A DNA stretch of 64,000 bases from Onthophagus taurus (Eukaryota; Arthropoda; Insecta; Coleoptera; Scarabaeidae), in NCBI RefSeq assembly GCF_036711975.1, contig NC_091967.1, positions 4,960,001-5,024,000 on the forward strand, read 5' to 3'. This document shows, one piece after another, positions 1 through 10,353 of this stretch. The stretch's first letter is position 1. Each line of letters opens with the position of its first letter. Below the pieces are notes generated by a model. That model was given only the letters and a program-made list of their open reading frames with translations, was not told the DNA's origin and made no database searches. Both the position numbers and the translations under genes were made by a program.

Positions 1-115
1 ATTGTGGCAAAGCTCAACAATTGGATTCAGACAGCACAGAATAGAATCGAATGGACCAGAATAGGGGAGGCCTATGTCCAACAAGGCTTGATGATAATAA
101 TCATAATAACTTGAT
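1..115 (+). repeat. RTE-like LINE, 3' end fragment
   Basis: The plus strand reads WTRIGEAYVQQG and then stutters into an (ATA)n run at about 92-110. The phrase 'GGCCTATGTCCAACAAGG' followed by a short microsatellite is the usual 3' end of RTE/BovB-type non-LTR retrotransposons in insects. Only the last few dozen codons lie in the window; the rest is upstream of base 1. Confidence 0.5.
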
Positions 116-149
116 CTAATCTAAATTACGACAGATTTGTCTTCGATTT

Positions 150-335
150 TATAAATACCTACTCGTCAGGTATTTACCCAGCGCCCATTACTGATAACAG
201 GTAATTGATCATCTAGACGGTTTTGTTGTTTATTGAGTTTGTTTTTAATACAGTAGGATTATCTAATTAATTTTTAGGATTATTTCAAGTTTAAGTACAG
301 TGAAATTCACCTAACTCAAATCGCTAAGAAAAAAA
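150..335. repeat. Dispersed repeat, three copies in the window
   Basis: The stretch with 'TTTATAAATACCTAC' and 'CCCAGCGCCCAT' recurs at 15310-15340 plus 16373-16395, where it is split by a transposon insertion. The part from 'GATAACAGGTAATTGAT' to 'ACTCAAATCGCTAAG' recurs in inverted orientation at about 9975-10085. No coding capacity is seen. It is probably an old non-autonomous element of unknown class. Confidence 0.55.
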
Positions 336-339
336 AGGT

Positions 340-512
340 TCGCCGTGCGTCTGAAGACGCACGGCTAAACCCGAAACTTTCTAGTTGTAGATCTAGTGTT
401 AATTCTAATTTTAGTTCAATAAAAACATGGAACATAGTGATATCCTATGTTAACTAGCGCTATCTACCACTGTCATTAGAACTAACATTAGACCTACAAC
501 CAGAAACATTCA
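340..512. repeat. CTAG-rich hairpin MITE, copy 1
   Basis: Contains the palindrome GTGCGTCTGAAGACGCAC, the motif 'GGCTAAACCCGAAAC', and then inverted arms 'CTAGTTGTAGATCTAGTGTT' / 'AACATTAGACCTACAACCAG'. The same family, consensus 'TTCTAGTTCTAGGTCTAGTG' with the inverted partner, occurs seven more times in the window. It is non-coding and can fold back on itself. Confidence 0.6.
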
Positions 513-1406
513 GACATGTTACATTTTATGTGGGACAAAGTAAGTAGGTACGCCCTGTATATTGCATTTTAAGTGAAATGTTGGCAACACCCGTGCGACA
601 ATAGCAACAAACCTCCCAGCAACAAACTTTTACTCGTAATTTCTTATCTACTTTCTTAGCTGATATCTTCCTTATAATTAGGGATAGCGAAAAACTAAAT
701 GCACCACTTGAAATCTAAAAACTGCTAAATTCACACGTTTTAGCCATTCTTAAACCTTGTTCGGGTCGATAACTTTCTTATATGAGCAGGAAAAAACTCT
801 AGAACCATATCTATCTTATTGAAAATTTTCTGCTCTTTCTAATGGTGTCTTTTAATAGCAATTATACACTTTAATTTAACAACAATTATTAATTAAAGTT
901 ATACGGGATGGTCAGAAATGTGCGTCAAATTTCCGTATATCAAAAAGTTTATTTTTTTAAATGGCAACTCTACTTTTTTCTCTCACCACCGTATTATATG
1001 CTGAAAAATCAGGAGACTTTGTGATTACATCCCATACTAGTAGAGTTACTAGTAAACATACTAGTAGACTTTAAATTTAGTTACTTTATTGTAGACATTA
1101 AAATGCGCACACCCAATATCCGCAAAAGATTTGAGGAAACCTTAACTGGAAAGACATGTTTAAATTTAAGACCCAACTCAATTCCAACGCCAGTTATTCC
1201 AACAAGATGGCGCGCCACCACACCTCAAGAAGCTACTAAATCAGTTTTTGACAAACAGGGAATTGTTAAAAATTATTGGTTACCATAGTTACTCATGGCT
1301 ACTGCTATTTTTATCATTTATATAAATTTGAAATAATTAAAGTTTAAACTAATTTTTCTCGAAAATTTTCTTATGTAACCAATATCTATATATTGAATGT
1401 ACTGTA

Positions 1407-1805
1407 CTCTGTTTTTAAACCAGGAGGAGTGTTTTAAATTTGTCACCAGATTGACCTTGCACGTGATTGGGTGAATGCGAAGAAGGTTCACACACAGGCA
1501 ATTTTGAATTTTGATTTTGAAGGTTAGGTAATTGATAATTCGACAGTTTCGTGTCATTATTGTATATTTTGTGTTCTTAAACCCTTTTTTATTATATTTT
1601 GAAATAAATACACTCATAACTTCAATGTTAATTTGTATGTATAGTGTTGACGATAACAAACGAAAATAAATACAATAATAAGTAAAGAAATAAATAATAA
1701 TTATTAATTTAAATTTACCGCCAAAATATCTAGTGATATTTTCTGGTGATTTTTTCCAGTGTAAATCTGACTTTCGCGTTTACTCCTTCTGGTTTAAAAA
1801 CAGAG
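1407..1805. mobile_element. 399-bp MITE with TA target duplication
   Basis: The ends are inverted repeats: CTCTGTTTTTAAACCAGGAG on the left and the matching 'CTGGTTTAAAAACAGAG' on the right, flanked by TA on both sides (1405-1406, 1806-1807). This suits a Tc1/mariner-type non-autonomous element. There is no coding frame of note. A second copy with only its right end lies at 2436-2780. Confidence 0.65.
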
Positions 1806-1807
1806 TA

Positions 1808-1903
1808 TAGTTCTAGTGCAAGTGTTAGTTCTAGTTTGAATTGTTATTCAGCGCTAAGTTGTATATTTTTAAGTTTCGGGTTTAGCCCTGTGTCTTCAGA
1901 CGC
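1808..1903. repeat. CTAG-rich hairpin MITE, copy 2 (partial)
   Basis: 'TTAGTTCTAGTTTGAATTG' is followed by 'TTTCGGGTTTAGCCCTGTG' and 'TCTTCAGACGC', matching the family described at 340-512. It lies directly between the MITE at 1407 and the tandem array at 1904. Confidence 0.5.
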
Positions 1904-2430
1904 TGAATGTTAGGTAAGGTTAGTTTTGTTTACAAACATTAATTATACCATGAAGTATTCTTTGGCAATTAGTAATGGCAATTATAGCGTGAAGTTTTCT
2001 TTTGTAATGTTAATTATAGCGTGAAGGAATGTGAAGTAAGGTTAGTTTTGTTTACAAACATTAATTATACCATGAAGTATTCTTTGGCAATTAGTAATGG
2101 CAATTATAGCGTGAAGTTTTCTTTTGTAATGTCAATTATAGCGTGAAGGAATGTTCGGTAAGGTTAGTTTTGTTTACAAACATTAATTATACCTTGAAGT
2201 TTTCTTTGGCAATTTGTAATGGCAATTATAGCGTGAAGTTTTCTTTTGTAATGTCAATTATAGCGTGAAGGAATGTTAGGTAAGGTTAGTTTTGTTTACA
2301 AACATTAATTATACCATGAAGTTTTCTTTGGCAATTATAGCGTGAAGTTTTCTTTTGTAATGTCAATTATAGCGTGAAGGAATGTTAGGTAAGGTTAGTT
2401 TTGTTTACAAACATTTATTATACCTTGAAG
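1904..2430 (+). repeat. Tandem repeat, about 110-125 bp unit, four to five copies
   Basis: Each unit holds 'AAGGTTAGTTTTGTTTACAA', 'ACATTAATTATACC', and one or two 'GCGTGAAGTTTTCTTTTG' segments, and closes with 'AGCGTGAAGGAATGTTAGG'. A second array of the same unit is at 14080-14560. The right edge runs into the MITE copy at 2436, replacing its left end. Confidence 0.7.
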
Positions 2431-2435
2431 TTTTG

Positions 2436-2780
2436 TCACCAGATTAACCTTGCACGTGATTGGTTGAATGCGAGGAAGGTTCACACACAGGCAATTTTGA
2501 ATTTGAAGGTTAGGTTATTGACAATTCGACAGTTTCGTGTCATTATTGTAAATTTTGTGTTCTTTATTATATTTTGAAATAAATACACTCATAACTTCAA
2601 TGTTAATTTGTATGTTTAGTGTTGACGATAACAAACGAAAATAAATACAATAATAAGTAAATAAATAAATAATAATTATTAATTTAAATTTACCGCCAAA
2701 CTATCTAATGATATTTTCTGGTGATTTTTCCTAGTGTAAATCTGACTTTCGCGTTTACTCCTCCTGGTTTAAAAACAGAG
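2436..2780. mobile_element. Second copy of the 399-bp MITE, left end missing
   Basis: Nearly identical to 1437-1805, from 'TTTGTCACCAGATT' to the right terminal repeat 'GGTTTAAAAACAGAG', then TA. The left terminal repeat is absent; the tandem array abuts instead. Confidence 0.6.
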
Positions 2781-3810
2781 TATAGATTCAGAAAAAAATC
2801 TTCTTTTGTATTCCGTAATAAAAATGGGGGATTGCCATTTGAAAAAAATATCGATTGCGTCATAACTCGTTAAACCGTTTAACGGGCAAATTATTTTTTT
2901 GTTTTTAGAAACGATTTAGTTATGGTAATGCAACTATTTGACCTTATTGACAAGTAGTCTCTATAAAAGCCGCTAACCGTTAAAGGGTTAAAAATGAGGG
3001 AACAATTTTGAAATCTATACCAAAAAATTGCACAAAAGTTAAATCTTTAGACCGATTTCAGGGATTTTTCCATAAATCGTTTATAATGATTTTCACTCAG
3101 GTCGTCGTGACAGACTCTGTCACAAATGGGAGTTAACTAGAAACAGAAAAATCCACAACGTTAGTAGTTTTTGGCACAAAACGTGTTTGTGCAAGCGCGC
3201 GATCGTCGCGTGTTATACACCACTAGAAAGAGCAGGAAATTTTCGATAAGATAGATATGGTTCTAGAGTTTTCTTCTGCTCATATAAGAAAGTTGTTTAG
3301 AGGAATAGTACTTAAGCGTTTCTGCTTGTAGGGATGGAAATTAAGGGTGATTTAAGCATGACGCCGATAGATATTGACCGACGAAAACCCGGATTAAGAT
3401 AGCTGAAGGAGCGCCCTTTCTGACTGTGATAACAGTTTTTTAAAATTCGGTTTCGTAACAATTGCAAAAGGCCTTGAAGTTTGGTAATTTTGAGCTATTT
3501 TAAGTACAGCGCGGTGTTCTTCATTTTTTATTCATCTTAATATCAACTTATCGGCAGACGAAATCATCCCGATTTTAGATAGAGAAAGATTCAAGCTTTC
3601 AAGTGGTGCATTTAGTTTTTCGCTATCCCTAATTATAAGGAAGATATCAGCTAAGAAAGTAAATAGGAAATTACGGGTAAAAGTTTGTTGCTGGGAGGTT
3701 TGTTGCTATCGTCGCACGGGTGTTGGCAACTGTAAAGATGGCTATCAACATTTTACGTTTTATATCAAACTCATAAACTGCCAAAATAACTGATGTTTGT
3801 AGTGACCAAC

Positions 3811-4075
3811 CTTTGATTATATATAATATGGATTGAGCTAACTGAATATATCTACTAACAAAAATGTTGCTCAAGGTGAATAGACGCAGATGGAAAGCGA
3901 TAATGTGAAAGTGTAACAAAGATAGATATATTATATGTCAGTACGCTTCTATATCTATCTCACTTCTATCAGTACACCCATTATATGGCAGTACGCTTCT
4001 ATGTCTATCTCGGTTCGATCACCTTGCACAAGCTATCTCTCTCGTTGGCTCAATCCATATTATATATAATCAAAG
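3811..4075. mobile_element. 265-bp MITE with 28-bp inverted ends and 8-bp target duplication
   Basis: The left end (3811-3838, beginning CTTTGATTATATATAATATG) is the reverse complement of the right end (4048-4075). It is flanked by TGACCAAC (3803-3810) and TGACCAAT (4076-4083), an 8-bp duplication with one mismatch. Eight-base duplications fit hAT- or P-type mobilisation. There is no coding frame. Internal direct repeats around 'CAGTACGCTTCTAT' occur twice. Confidence 0.75.
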
Positions 4076-4083
4076 TGACCAAT

Positions 4084-4720
4084 GTTTCATAATAATTTAA
4101 AAACGGAATAAAATTCAATGTCTCTACAATGTTGTTATTAAGCCATGTTTTTGTTCAAGGTAATAAGATTCCTGCAATGCTTGGGTTTTCACAATTCATT
4201 TTTGCAATGATTTATGCGTTAACTTCGCGCTGATTCATTATTGCGGTAGCCCCACATTGTGGTCTTATGTTAAAGTTATTATATCTATTTAATTATTGTT
4301 TATTTATTCCCCTTTTTATTTTATCTAGTTTGTCTCATCGTTCTGTAAGCTGTATGTTTGATTGCCTATCTCTCCAAATTACTCGAATCGAAATAAATAA
4401 TCCTTCAAATTCAAATCTGAGTTGATACGCTTCTCAAATAATGAGTCATTAAATTCTAAATTATTGAAAATAAAGATACATAATTTTTATTATAAGAGAA
4501 AAATATATGAGGATTATATTTATCCACTAGAAATTTACAATTGAACAATTACATCGATATAAAGATGTTTTTAAAAATTTTCCAAAACACAATTGATTAT
4601 TTATTGCACATGTTTTTGATCACTTTTATTTACGGCACGTTCGAAAAACTTGTTATCAGTGCGTTACTCGTGCGCACTTGTAAAACGAATGAAATTGTGA
4701 AGACTCGGCGACGATGCATT
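4084..4720. other. Gene-free flank upstream of the deaminase gene
   Basis: AT-rich sequence without recognisable repeats or coding frames. It presumably holds the upstream control region of the adjacent adenosine deaminase gene. Confidence 0.4.
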
Positions 4721-4723
4721 TTT

Positions 4724-4755
4724 TATATATGTTCGCATTGTCGCACGTTTCAGTC
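4724..4755 (+). promoter_or_regulatory. TATA box and arthropod initiator of the deaminase gene
   Basis: TATATAT at 4724-4730 is followed by TCAGTC at 4750-4755, a match to the arthropod initiator TCAGTY. The TATA box begins 28 bp upstream of the initiator A, the normal spacing. This predicts a 5' leader of about 27 nt before the ATG at 4779. Confidence 0.6.
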
Positions 4756-4778
4756 CTTTGCGATCCGTTGATCGATCG

Positions 4779-6335
4779 ATGTTAGCAAAGAATCAAAAGA
4801 TGTGGTCGAAGTGTTATCAAGGTGTGATGATCACCGTTTTAATTGGTTTAACCGTAACGATATTCTTTGTCGCCGGTGCGGACGTCGACGATTATTGGGC
4901 CAAGAGGGACGAATTTATTAAACAAGAAGAAAGCAGAATGGTTGGTAATAAAATTGAGCTCAATGAAATTGAAAAAATCGTCAACGGGATTTTAATGGAA
5001 TATAAATGGAAAGAATTTGATGAAGGATTTGAGAATCCGAAATCTTTTATACCCGCTAATCATATATTTGAGACGTTAGATCGTATAGAAAAATCCGATG
5101 TATTTCAATTCATTCAAAAATTACCTAAAGGCTCTATGTTACACGGACATGACACCGCGTTAGTTTCTGGGGATTTTTTGTATCAATTAACTTATAAGCC
5201 GGATTTATTTGCGTGTTATGTTGGTGCGAATATTAATTTAAAATTCTTCAAAGAACCCGTTACTGATTCAACTTGCGATTGGAAACCGATTGCTTCGATG
5301 AGAGAATCCGACCCGAATTTCGATGAAGATTTAAAATCACAACTTACGTTAATCACGCCAGATTTTCGCACGAAACACACGGATATAAACACAGTTTGGA
5401 GTCTTTTTATGGACATTTTTATGTTGATCGATCCCTTAGTTTGTTACAAACCTGTTTTTGAAGAATATTTTTACCAAGTTCTTCAAGAATTATACAACGA
5501 TAACGTTATGTACTTGGAATTTAGGAGTACTTTACCCGAAGTTTATGATTTAGATGGTAACATTTACGGCTCCGTTGAAGTAGCCGGGATTTATAAGCAA
5601 ACTTTAGACGCATTTATGGAGTCCCATCCCGATTTTATTGGGGCTAAGCTTATTTATGCTCCAGTACGAAAAGTCGATAACGACACTATGAATAATTATA
5701 TCGATATAGCTAACGAATTAGCTGAGAAATATCCGACATTTTTAGCCGGGTTTGATTTGGTTGGGCAAGAAGATTTAGGGAACCCCCTAATCGAGTTTAT
5801 AAATCAATTATTAAACAAGGATATGTCATTTTATTTCCACGCCGGGGAAACTAATTGGTATGGAAGTAGTACTGATTTAAATCTTGTTGATGCGGTGCTT
5901 TTGGGGACGAAACGAATCGGACATGGTTATGCTGTTTTGAAACACCCCGATGTCGCCGATAAAGTTAAACGGGACGGGATAGCTTTAGAAATATCCCCCA
6001 TATCTAATCAAGTTTTGATGCTGATTAGCGATTTAAGAAATCACCCCGGAAATTATTTGATTGCGAATGATTATCCGGTTGTTATAACGAACGATGATCC
6101 AAGCTTTTGGGGTACGAAAGCTTTAAGTCACGATTGGTACATGGCGTTTATGGGGATGACGAGTAGAAACGCGGATTTAAGATTTTTAAAACAAATCGCT
6201 CTTAATTCTATTGAGTACAGCTCGATTTCTGATAAAAACGCTGCTTTCGCCGAATGGGAAAAGCGTTGGAATCACTTCCTCACTACAATCATCGAAAATA
6301 AAATACGCACATTCCCAAAAGTTTTTGTACATTAA
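4779..6335 (+). CDS. Adenosine deaminase-related growth factor (ADA2/ADGF family)
   Basis: Zinc-dependent extracellular deaminase converting adenosine to inosine; ADGFs control extracellular adenosine and cell growth. The 518-residue product is of family length and intronless. I start at the first ATG (4779); the frame extends upstream only through a TTG. An N-terminal hydrophobic stretch (about residues 14-32) is a signal peptide or anchor. Zinc and catalytic motifs are intact: HGH at 122-124, FHAGET with His354 and Glu357, IGHG with His382, and NDDPSFWG with Asp439/440. The two Cys of the receptor-binding insert (FACY, STCDW) are also present. AATAAA follows at 6340. A TATA-Inr core promoter precedes it. 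Which ADGF paralogue this is cannot be told from the sequence alone. Confidence 0.95.
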   Translation: MLAKNQKMWSKCYQGVMITVLIGLTVTIFFVAGADVDDYWAKRDEFIKQEESRMVGNKIELNEIEKIVNGILMEYKWKEFDEGFENPKSFIPANHIFETLDRIEKSDVFQFIQKLPKGSMLHGHDTALVSGDFLYQLTYKPDLFACYVGANINLKFFKEPVTDSTCDWKPIASMRESDPNFDEDLKSQLTLITPDFRTKHTDINTVWSLFMDIFMLIDPLVCYKPVFEEYFYQVLQELYNDNVMYLEFRSTLPEVYDLDGNIYGSVEVAGIYKQTLDAFMESHPDFIGAKLIYAPVRKVDNDTMNNYIDIANELAEKYPTFLAGFDLVGQEDLGNPLIEFINQLLNKDMSFYFHAGETNWYGSSTDLNLVDAVLLGTKRIGHGYAVLKHPDVADKVKRDGIALEISPISNQVLMLISDLRNHPGNYLIANDYPVVITNDDPSFWGTKALSHDWYMAFMGMTSRNADLRFLKQIALNSIEYSSISDKNAAFAEWEKRWNHFLTTIIENKIRTFPKVFVH

Positions 6336-6606
6336 TCGAAATAAATAAAAAAAAATTTTTTTATTGAATTTATGTTCCAATTCCCACAACCCATAAAGTA
6401 TTTGCATTTATAAAATTTTTATCTAAACTAAACATCGTTATCAAGAAATATGTCGATAACATTTTCGTTATTAAATTTTTGATTAAAATATTTTAATAAT
6501 TACATGGATTACTAATACTTTTCATGACCTCAATTTGTTTTTTTTATAAATGCCAATTTATGACATCAATATTTATCAAAAATCATTAAATTATAGTAGA
6601 TTAAAA

Positions 6607-7284
6607 ATGAAATCATATCAACTTCCCATTTTAACGCCATCTCCGGAAGACGTCGAAAGCAACGTTCGAACGAAGACGTTCAAAAAGAACCAAAAAACCG
6701 CGGCTTATTTAGCCGTTGGGATAATTTTAATAACGATTGCTTTAATGGTAATTGGCAGATCGATCAGTTTATATCTTTATCAACACGGCCACAACGAAGA
6801 TCGATTAATTTGTGCGTTACGTAACGTTAAAAATATGAAAAATATGATGTTAACGGTAAATAAAAACTCATCCACTAACTCTGGGAAATACCACATTGAT
6901 CGCAATGTTAAATACATTCATGATTTTGATAAGAATATTACGATTATTATCGATATGTCGAAGAAGAAATGTTTTTTTATGGAAACGAATTTTACGATTA
7001 ACTTTCCCACCAAGTTCGTTGATTTGATGGAAAATATCGGGAGTTTACTCGGTGTTAAAAAGAATATCACGAAACATGTTATGCAAGGGATTATTCCATC
7101 ACATAAAAATATGGATTTATTGGATCAAAATGATCTCGGCGATTGTATAGATAATAATTTTCTTATTTATTTTTTGGAGAAAGCGAATGATCTTGAACTT
7201 GGTGATGTAAAAGCGGAAAAATATTCCGACGTTTTGGGGCTAATACAACAAGAAATATACGTTGTTAATATGGATAGTTTGTAA
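6607..7284 (+). CDS. BRICHOS-domain type II membrane protein, ITM2/BRI-like
   Basis: 225 residues from the ATG at 6607, which has AAA before it; an in-frame ATG at 6550 would add 19 residues and cannot be excluded. A short cytoplasmic tail is followed by one membrane segment (about 32-57) and an extracellular part. The pattern IHDF..N.T...D...KKC followed by N.TI..P..F..LM.N matches the BRICHOS domain of ITM2/BRI proteins, and the second domain Cys is in LGDC. BRICHOS domains act as built-in chaperones against aggregation. The protein lacks the typical ITM2 C-terminal Cys-rich peptide, so it may be a divergent insect paralogue. It is intronless and 271 bp downstream of the deaminase, same strand. 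Confidence 0.7.
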   Translation: MKSYQLPILTPSPEDVESNVRTKTFKKNQKTAAYLAVGIILITIALMVIGRSISLYLYQHGHNEDRLICALRNVKNMKNMMLTVNKNSSTNSGKYHIDRNVKYIHDFDKNITIIIDMSKKKCFFMETNFTINFPTKFVDLMENIGSLLGVKKNITKHVMQGIIPSHKNMDLLDQNDLGDCIDNNFLIYFLEKANDLELGDVKAEKYSDVLGLIQQEIYVVNMDSL

Positions 7285-7444
7285 ACCAAGATTCTAAGAT
7301 GTTTGTTACTTTATAATTGACATTTATAATATTTAAATTAATAAACAGTTTGTGAAATAATAATAATCGAGATCTTCTGTATAAATGTAAAATCGAAATT
7401 TGCTATTAAATTGTAACCAACTTTACAATAATTTGTCAAGTTAC

Positions 7445-7602
7445 AGAAAGCCGTCTTTAGATTTAGATTCTAGTTCTAGGTTTAATGTTAGTTCTATTTC
7501 AGTAAAAATAGACAACAATTTAACACTTAGCAACAATTAAAACTAGAACTAACACTAGACCTAGAACTAGAAAGTTTCGGGTTTAGCCGTGCGTCTTCAG
7601 AT
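7445..7602. repeat. CTAG-rich hairpin MITE, copy 3 (most complete)
   Basis: Arms 'TTCTAGTTCTAGGTTTAATG' and 'ACTAGACCTAGAACTAGAAA' are inverted and enclose about 60 bp. 'GGGTTTAGCCGTGCGTC' follows. This copy shows the family layout best. Confidence 0.65.
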
Positions 7603-8700
7603 TTAAAATGTCAACCTCAATTTTAACATATTTGTAATCTTCATTAAAAATCCTTTAAAATGAGTACAAACACGACATATTTACCTACAATATTAATGAA
7701 GTTATGGTCAACTTTCAGTTACAAATGTCAACGTCAATTTTGACATATTTGTAATTATCGTGAAAAATCCTTTAAAATGAGCCCAAACATGATACGTTTA
7801 ATTCCAATATTAGTCGAGATATAAGCAACTTCCAGTTTGAAATGTCAATTTTGACAAATTCTTAATTTTTATAAAATGTCTTAAAATTTATCACAAAAAC
7901 AAAAATAAAATTAAAGGAAAATAAAAATTAAGGTTGGTATTAATATTTAATAATTAAATTGCTATCTTCATTGTTGCTAACTTCGGGTTTTACATTTTTT
8001 TATTCAAACTTTTTTGTTTTTTGAGATAAGTGCGTCATGTTTGGACTCATTTTAAAGGTTTTTTTTAATAAAGAATACATCATGAAGTTGTCCATTTGTC
8101 TATTATATGATAACTAACTTCAGATTTAAAATGTCAACCTCAATTTTGACATATTTGTGGAAGAACGATAGGAATTATCGAACATCACCTTTTGTTCATA
8201 AATTTATATAATATGTAATTTTTATTTTTTTTATACTTCACGAATATGTATGCTGATTTTTGTGAACAATAAACTTGTTTATTATTGTTATTATATTTGT
8301 AATATTCATTCAAAATCCTTTAAAATGAGTATAAACACGACATATTTATCTTCAATATTAATGAAGTTTAATTCCAATATTATTCGAGATATAAGCGACT
8401 TCCGATTTGAAATGTCAATGTCATTTTGACATATTTTTAATTTTTATAAAATGTCTTAATATTTGTCACAAAAACAAAAATATAATAAAAAAAATAAAAA
8501 ATTAAGGTTGGTATTAATATTTAAAAATTAAATTGCTATCTTCATTGTTGCTAACTTCGGGTTTAACGTTTTTTATACTAACTTTTTTGTTTTTTGAAAT
8601 AAGTGCGTCATCTTTGCACTCATTTTAAAGGTTTTTTAATGAAGATGACAAATATGTCAAAATTGACGTTGACGTTTCAAACCGGAAGTGATGATTCGAA
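7603..8700. repeat. Decayed 120-bp repeat cluster, both orientations
   Basis: Units built on 'TGTCAATTTTGACATATTTG', 'AATCCTTTAAAATGAG' and 'CGAGATATAAGC' occur at 7605-7730, 7731-7850 and 8300-8450, and in inverted form at 8035-8130 and 8595-8680. Copies are diverged. The core TGTCAAAATTGACA is palindromic. No coding frame is present. Confidence 0.55.
8159..8292 (+). mobile_element. Short retroposed insertion with 8-bp target duplication
   Basis: A 134-bp segment interrupts a copy of the 120-bp repeat and is flanked by ATATTTGT at 8151-8158 and 8293-8300. Its 3' end has AATAAA followed by a TTATTATTG tail. This suits a SINE or a 5'-truncated LINE; no tRNA-like A/B boxes were seen, so the class is open. 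Confidence 0.55.
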
Positions 8701-8775
8701 CTTTTTGGTTTTTTGAGATAAAAGATTACGAATATAATAATAAAATTAAAGTTGACATTGACAACGGAAAGTTTT

Positions 8776-8872
8776 TTTCACGACTAAACCCGACTGTTTC
8801 TAGTTCTAGGTCTAGTGTTAGTTCTAGTTTTAATTGTTATTTAACCCTAAATTCTTGTACATTTTAATTGAT
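8776..8872. repeat. CTAG-rich hairpin MITE, copy 4 (partial)
   Basis: 'CTAAACCCGACTGTTTCTAG' followed by 'TTCTAGGTCTAGTGTTAGTT'; only one arm of the family consensus is present. Confidence 0.5.
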
Positions 8873-8897
8873 CTAAAAAAAATATTTTTTTTTGATT

Positions 8898-9352
8898 TAA
8901 TCCACTTACCTTGCTTATAATTTCATCCATTTACCCATTTTAAATGAAATACAACCTTTAAATCCAATTAATTATGTGTTTTTCATTAAAAAAACTTAAA
9001 TTCAACGTCAATTTTGACAAGCAACTGCAATATTTGGATCTTAATCACCATGGTAACCGAGTCAAGTTGGATAACCTTAAATAATAAAATTTTATTCCGA
9101 TTTTTTTATCAATTCTAACCTAATTTTTATTATTTTAATTATTAAAAATATTTTTTTTTTATTTAATCCACTTACCTGGTTTATAATACCCTAGATAAAC
9201 CAATTTTGAGTTAAATACAGCCTTTTAAACCAATTAAATAAGATTTTTTCCTTAAAAAAACTTAAATTTAATTTCAATTTTGACAAGCACCTGCAATATT
9301 TGGATCTTAATCACCATGGTAACCGAGTCAAGTTGGATAACCTAACAATAAT
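8898..9352 (+). repeat. Direct duplication, about 265 bp offset
   Basis: The block from 'TTTAATCCACTTACC' to 'CACCATGGTAACCGAGTCAA' occurs at 8898-9085 and again at 9160-9345. The last 50 bases are nearly identical and the rest is diverged. Function unknown. Confidence 0.6.
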
Positions 9353-9359
9353 AAAATTA

Positions 9360-9960
9360 TAACCGTTAATATTGCGCTTTATATTTTAATATTTTTTTGA
9401 ATCCACGACTTCATCCGCTCGTTATAGGCAATATAAAACATGCAAAAATGTATAACCGAGATTTTTAACATTGTTGGGATAGGACATTTGACAGGACCTA
9501 AAACCTCTTTATAGAGTGAGTGCTCGTCTTTGCTGTAATTTATTCTTTGGAAAATTCGACATATAGAAGTTCGAATTAGGGGAATTTCACTGTTATTTAT
9601 TGCAAAACAATATTAGAGGATAATTCTTTAACATAATTCAAAGTTAAAATTTTTAGGGTTTCTGTTGGTATTACCTAAAGTCCCTATGAAATTTTGACAT
9701 TTTTGGTAACTATTTATTTTTGAATACGATTTTTACAAAGTACAAATTTACTGTAAAAACATGCTATAAACTAATGAAAGTAAAGAATGGAATTGTCTTA
9801 TCGAAGAACCCGAAACATTCTAGTTCTAGGTCTAGTGTTATTGAGTAGTAGATTGTTGTATATTTTTATTGAAGTATTTGAAAGGTTAAATATACGTATT
9901 AGAAAAGTACATTTCTAATTCTTTTCTTTAGAGCTGAAATTCAACTAATTTTTCTTTAAC
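9360..9960. other. Gene-free repeat remnants
   Basis: Mostly unrecognised AT-rich sequence. Around 9645-9710, 'TTTCTGTTGGTATTACCTA' matches the complement of a segment at 39360-39420. A short fragment of the CTAG family is at 9808-9870. Confidence 0.4.
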
Positions 9961-9974
9961 TCGAAGTATTCTTC

Positions 9975-10085
9975 CACTCCCTTAGCGATTCGAGTTACTT
10001 AGAAATAATCCTAAAAATTAATCAGATAATCTTACTTTATTAAAAATCAACTCAATAAGTAACAAAAATAATCAATCACCTGTTA
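9975..10085 (-). repeat. Inverted copy of the repeat at 195-330
   Basis: Reads as the reverse complement of 195-330, including 'CTTAGCGATTCGAGTTACTT' against 'ACTCAAATCGCTAAG' and 'CAATCACCTGTTAT' against 'GATAACAGGTAATTGAT'. Confidence 0.5.
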
Positions 10086-10353
10086 TACATTTTTTTATTG
10101 ATATCATTTTAAAATATTTCGAGGACATCAAAACAATTCCAATCAATTATCTTGAATAATAATAAATATGGTGCAATAAAAGGAAATCAATAAAAATGAA
10201 AACCTTCCTGATAATGAACTTTTAAGGAATTAATACAATATAAAAATAGTTTTCAAGATTTTTAGATACAATCTTTATTCAATTAATAAAAATCTCCATC
10301 TAACTTAATAATATAATTCAGTAATTATTAATTAATTAATTTGTTATTATCTA

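Larger units (their letters stand above)
1270..2880 (+). mobile_element. Copy of the 24.5-kb fold-back element, split by insertions
   Basis: Bases 1270-1380 ('CATGGCTACTGCTATTTTT', 'TTTCTCGAAAATTTTCTTAT') and 2788-2880 ('GATTCAGAAAAAAATC', 'TAAAAATGGGGGATTGCC') are both present, in the same order and much closer together, at 24720-24930. The material between 1407 and 2780 is therefore later insertion. Confidence 0.55.
581..3730. mobile_element. Large inverted-repeat element holding other insertions
   Basis: The left arm (about 581-850) and right arm (about 3215-3300 and 3604-3730) are reverse complements. For example 'TTGGCAACACCCGTGCGAC' at 581 pairs with 'GTCGCACGGGTGTTGGCAA' near 3712, and 'AATTAGGGATAGCGAAAAAC' pairs with its complement near 3625. 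The right arm carries about 300 bp (3300-3604) that the left lacks. The middle is filled with other repeats (separate entries). No transposase frame was found. It is either a fold-back element or two opposed copies of one non-autonomous element. Confidence 0.5.

Noticed and set aside
1103-1288. 61-codon frame with ATG start near 1.1 kb
   Set aside because: It lies in nested transposon debris and has no recognisable domain. It is possibly a remnant of an element, but I cannot name it.
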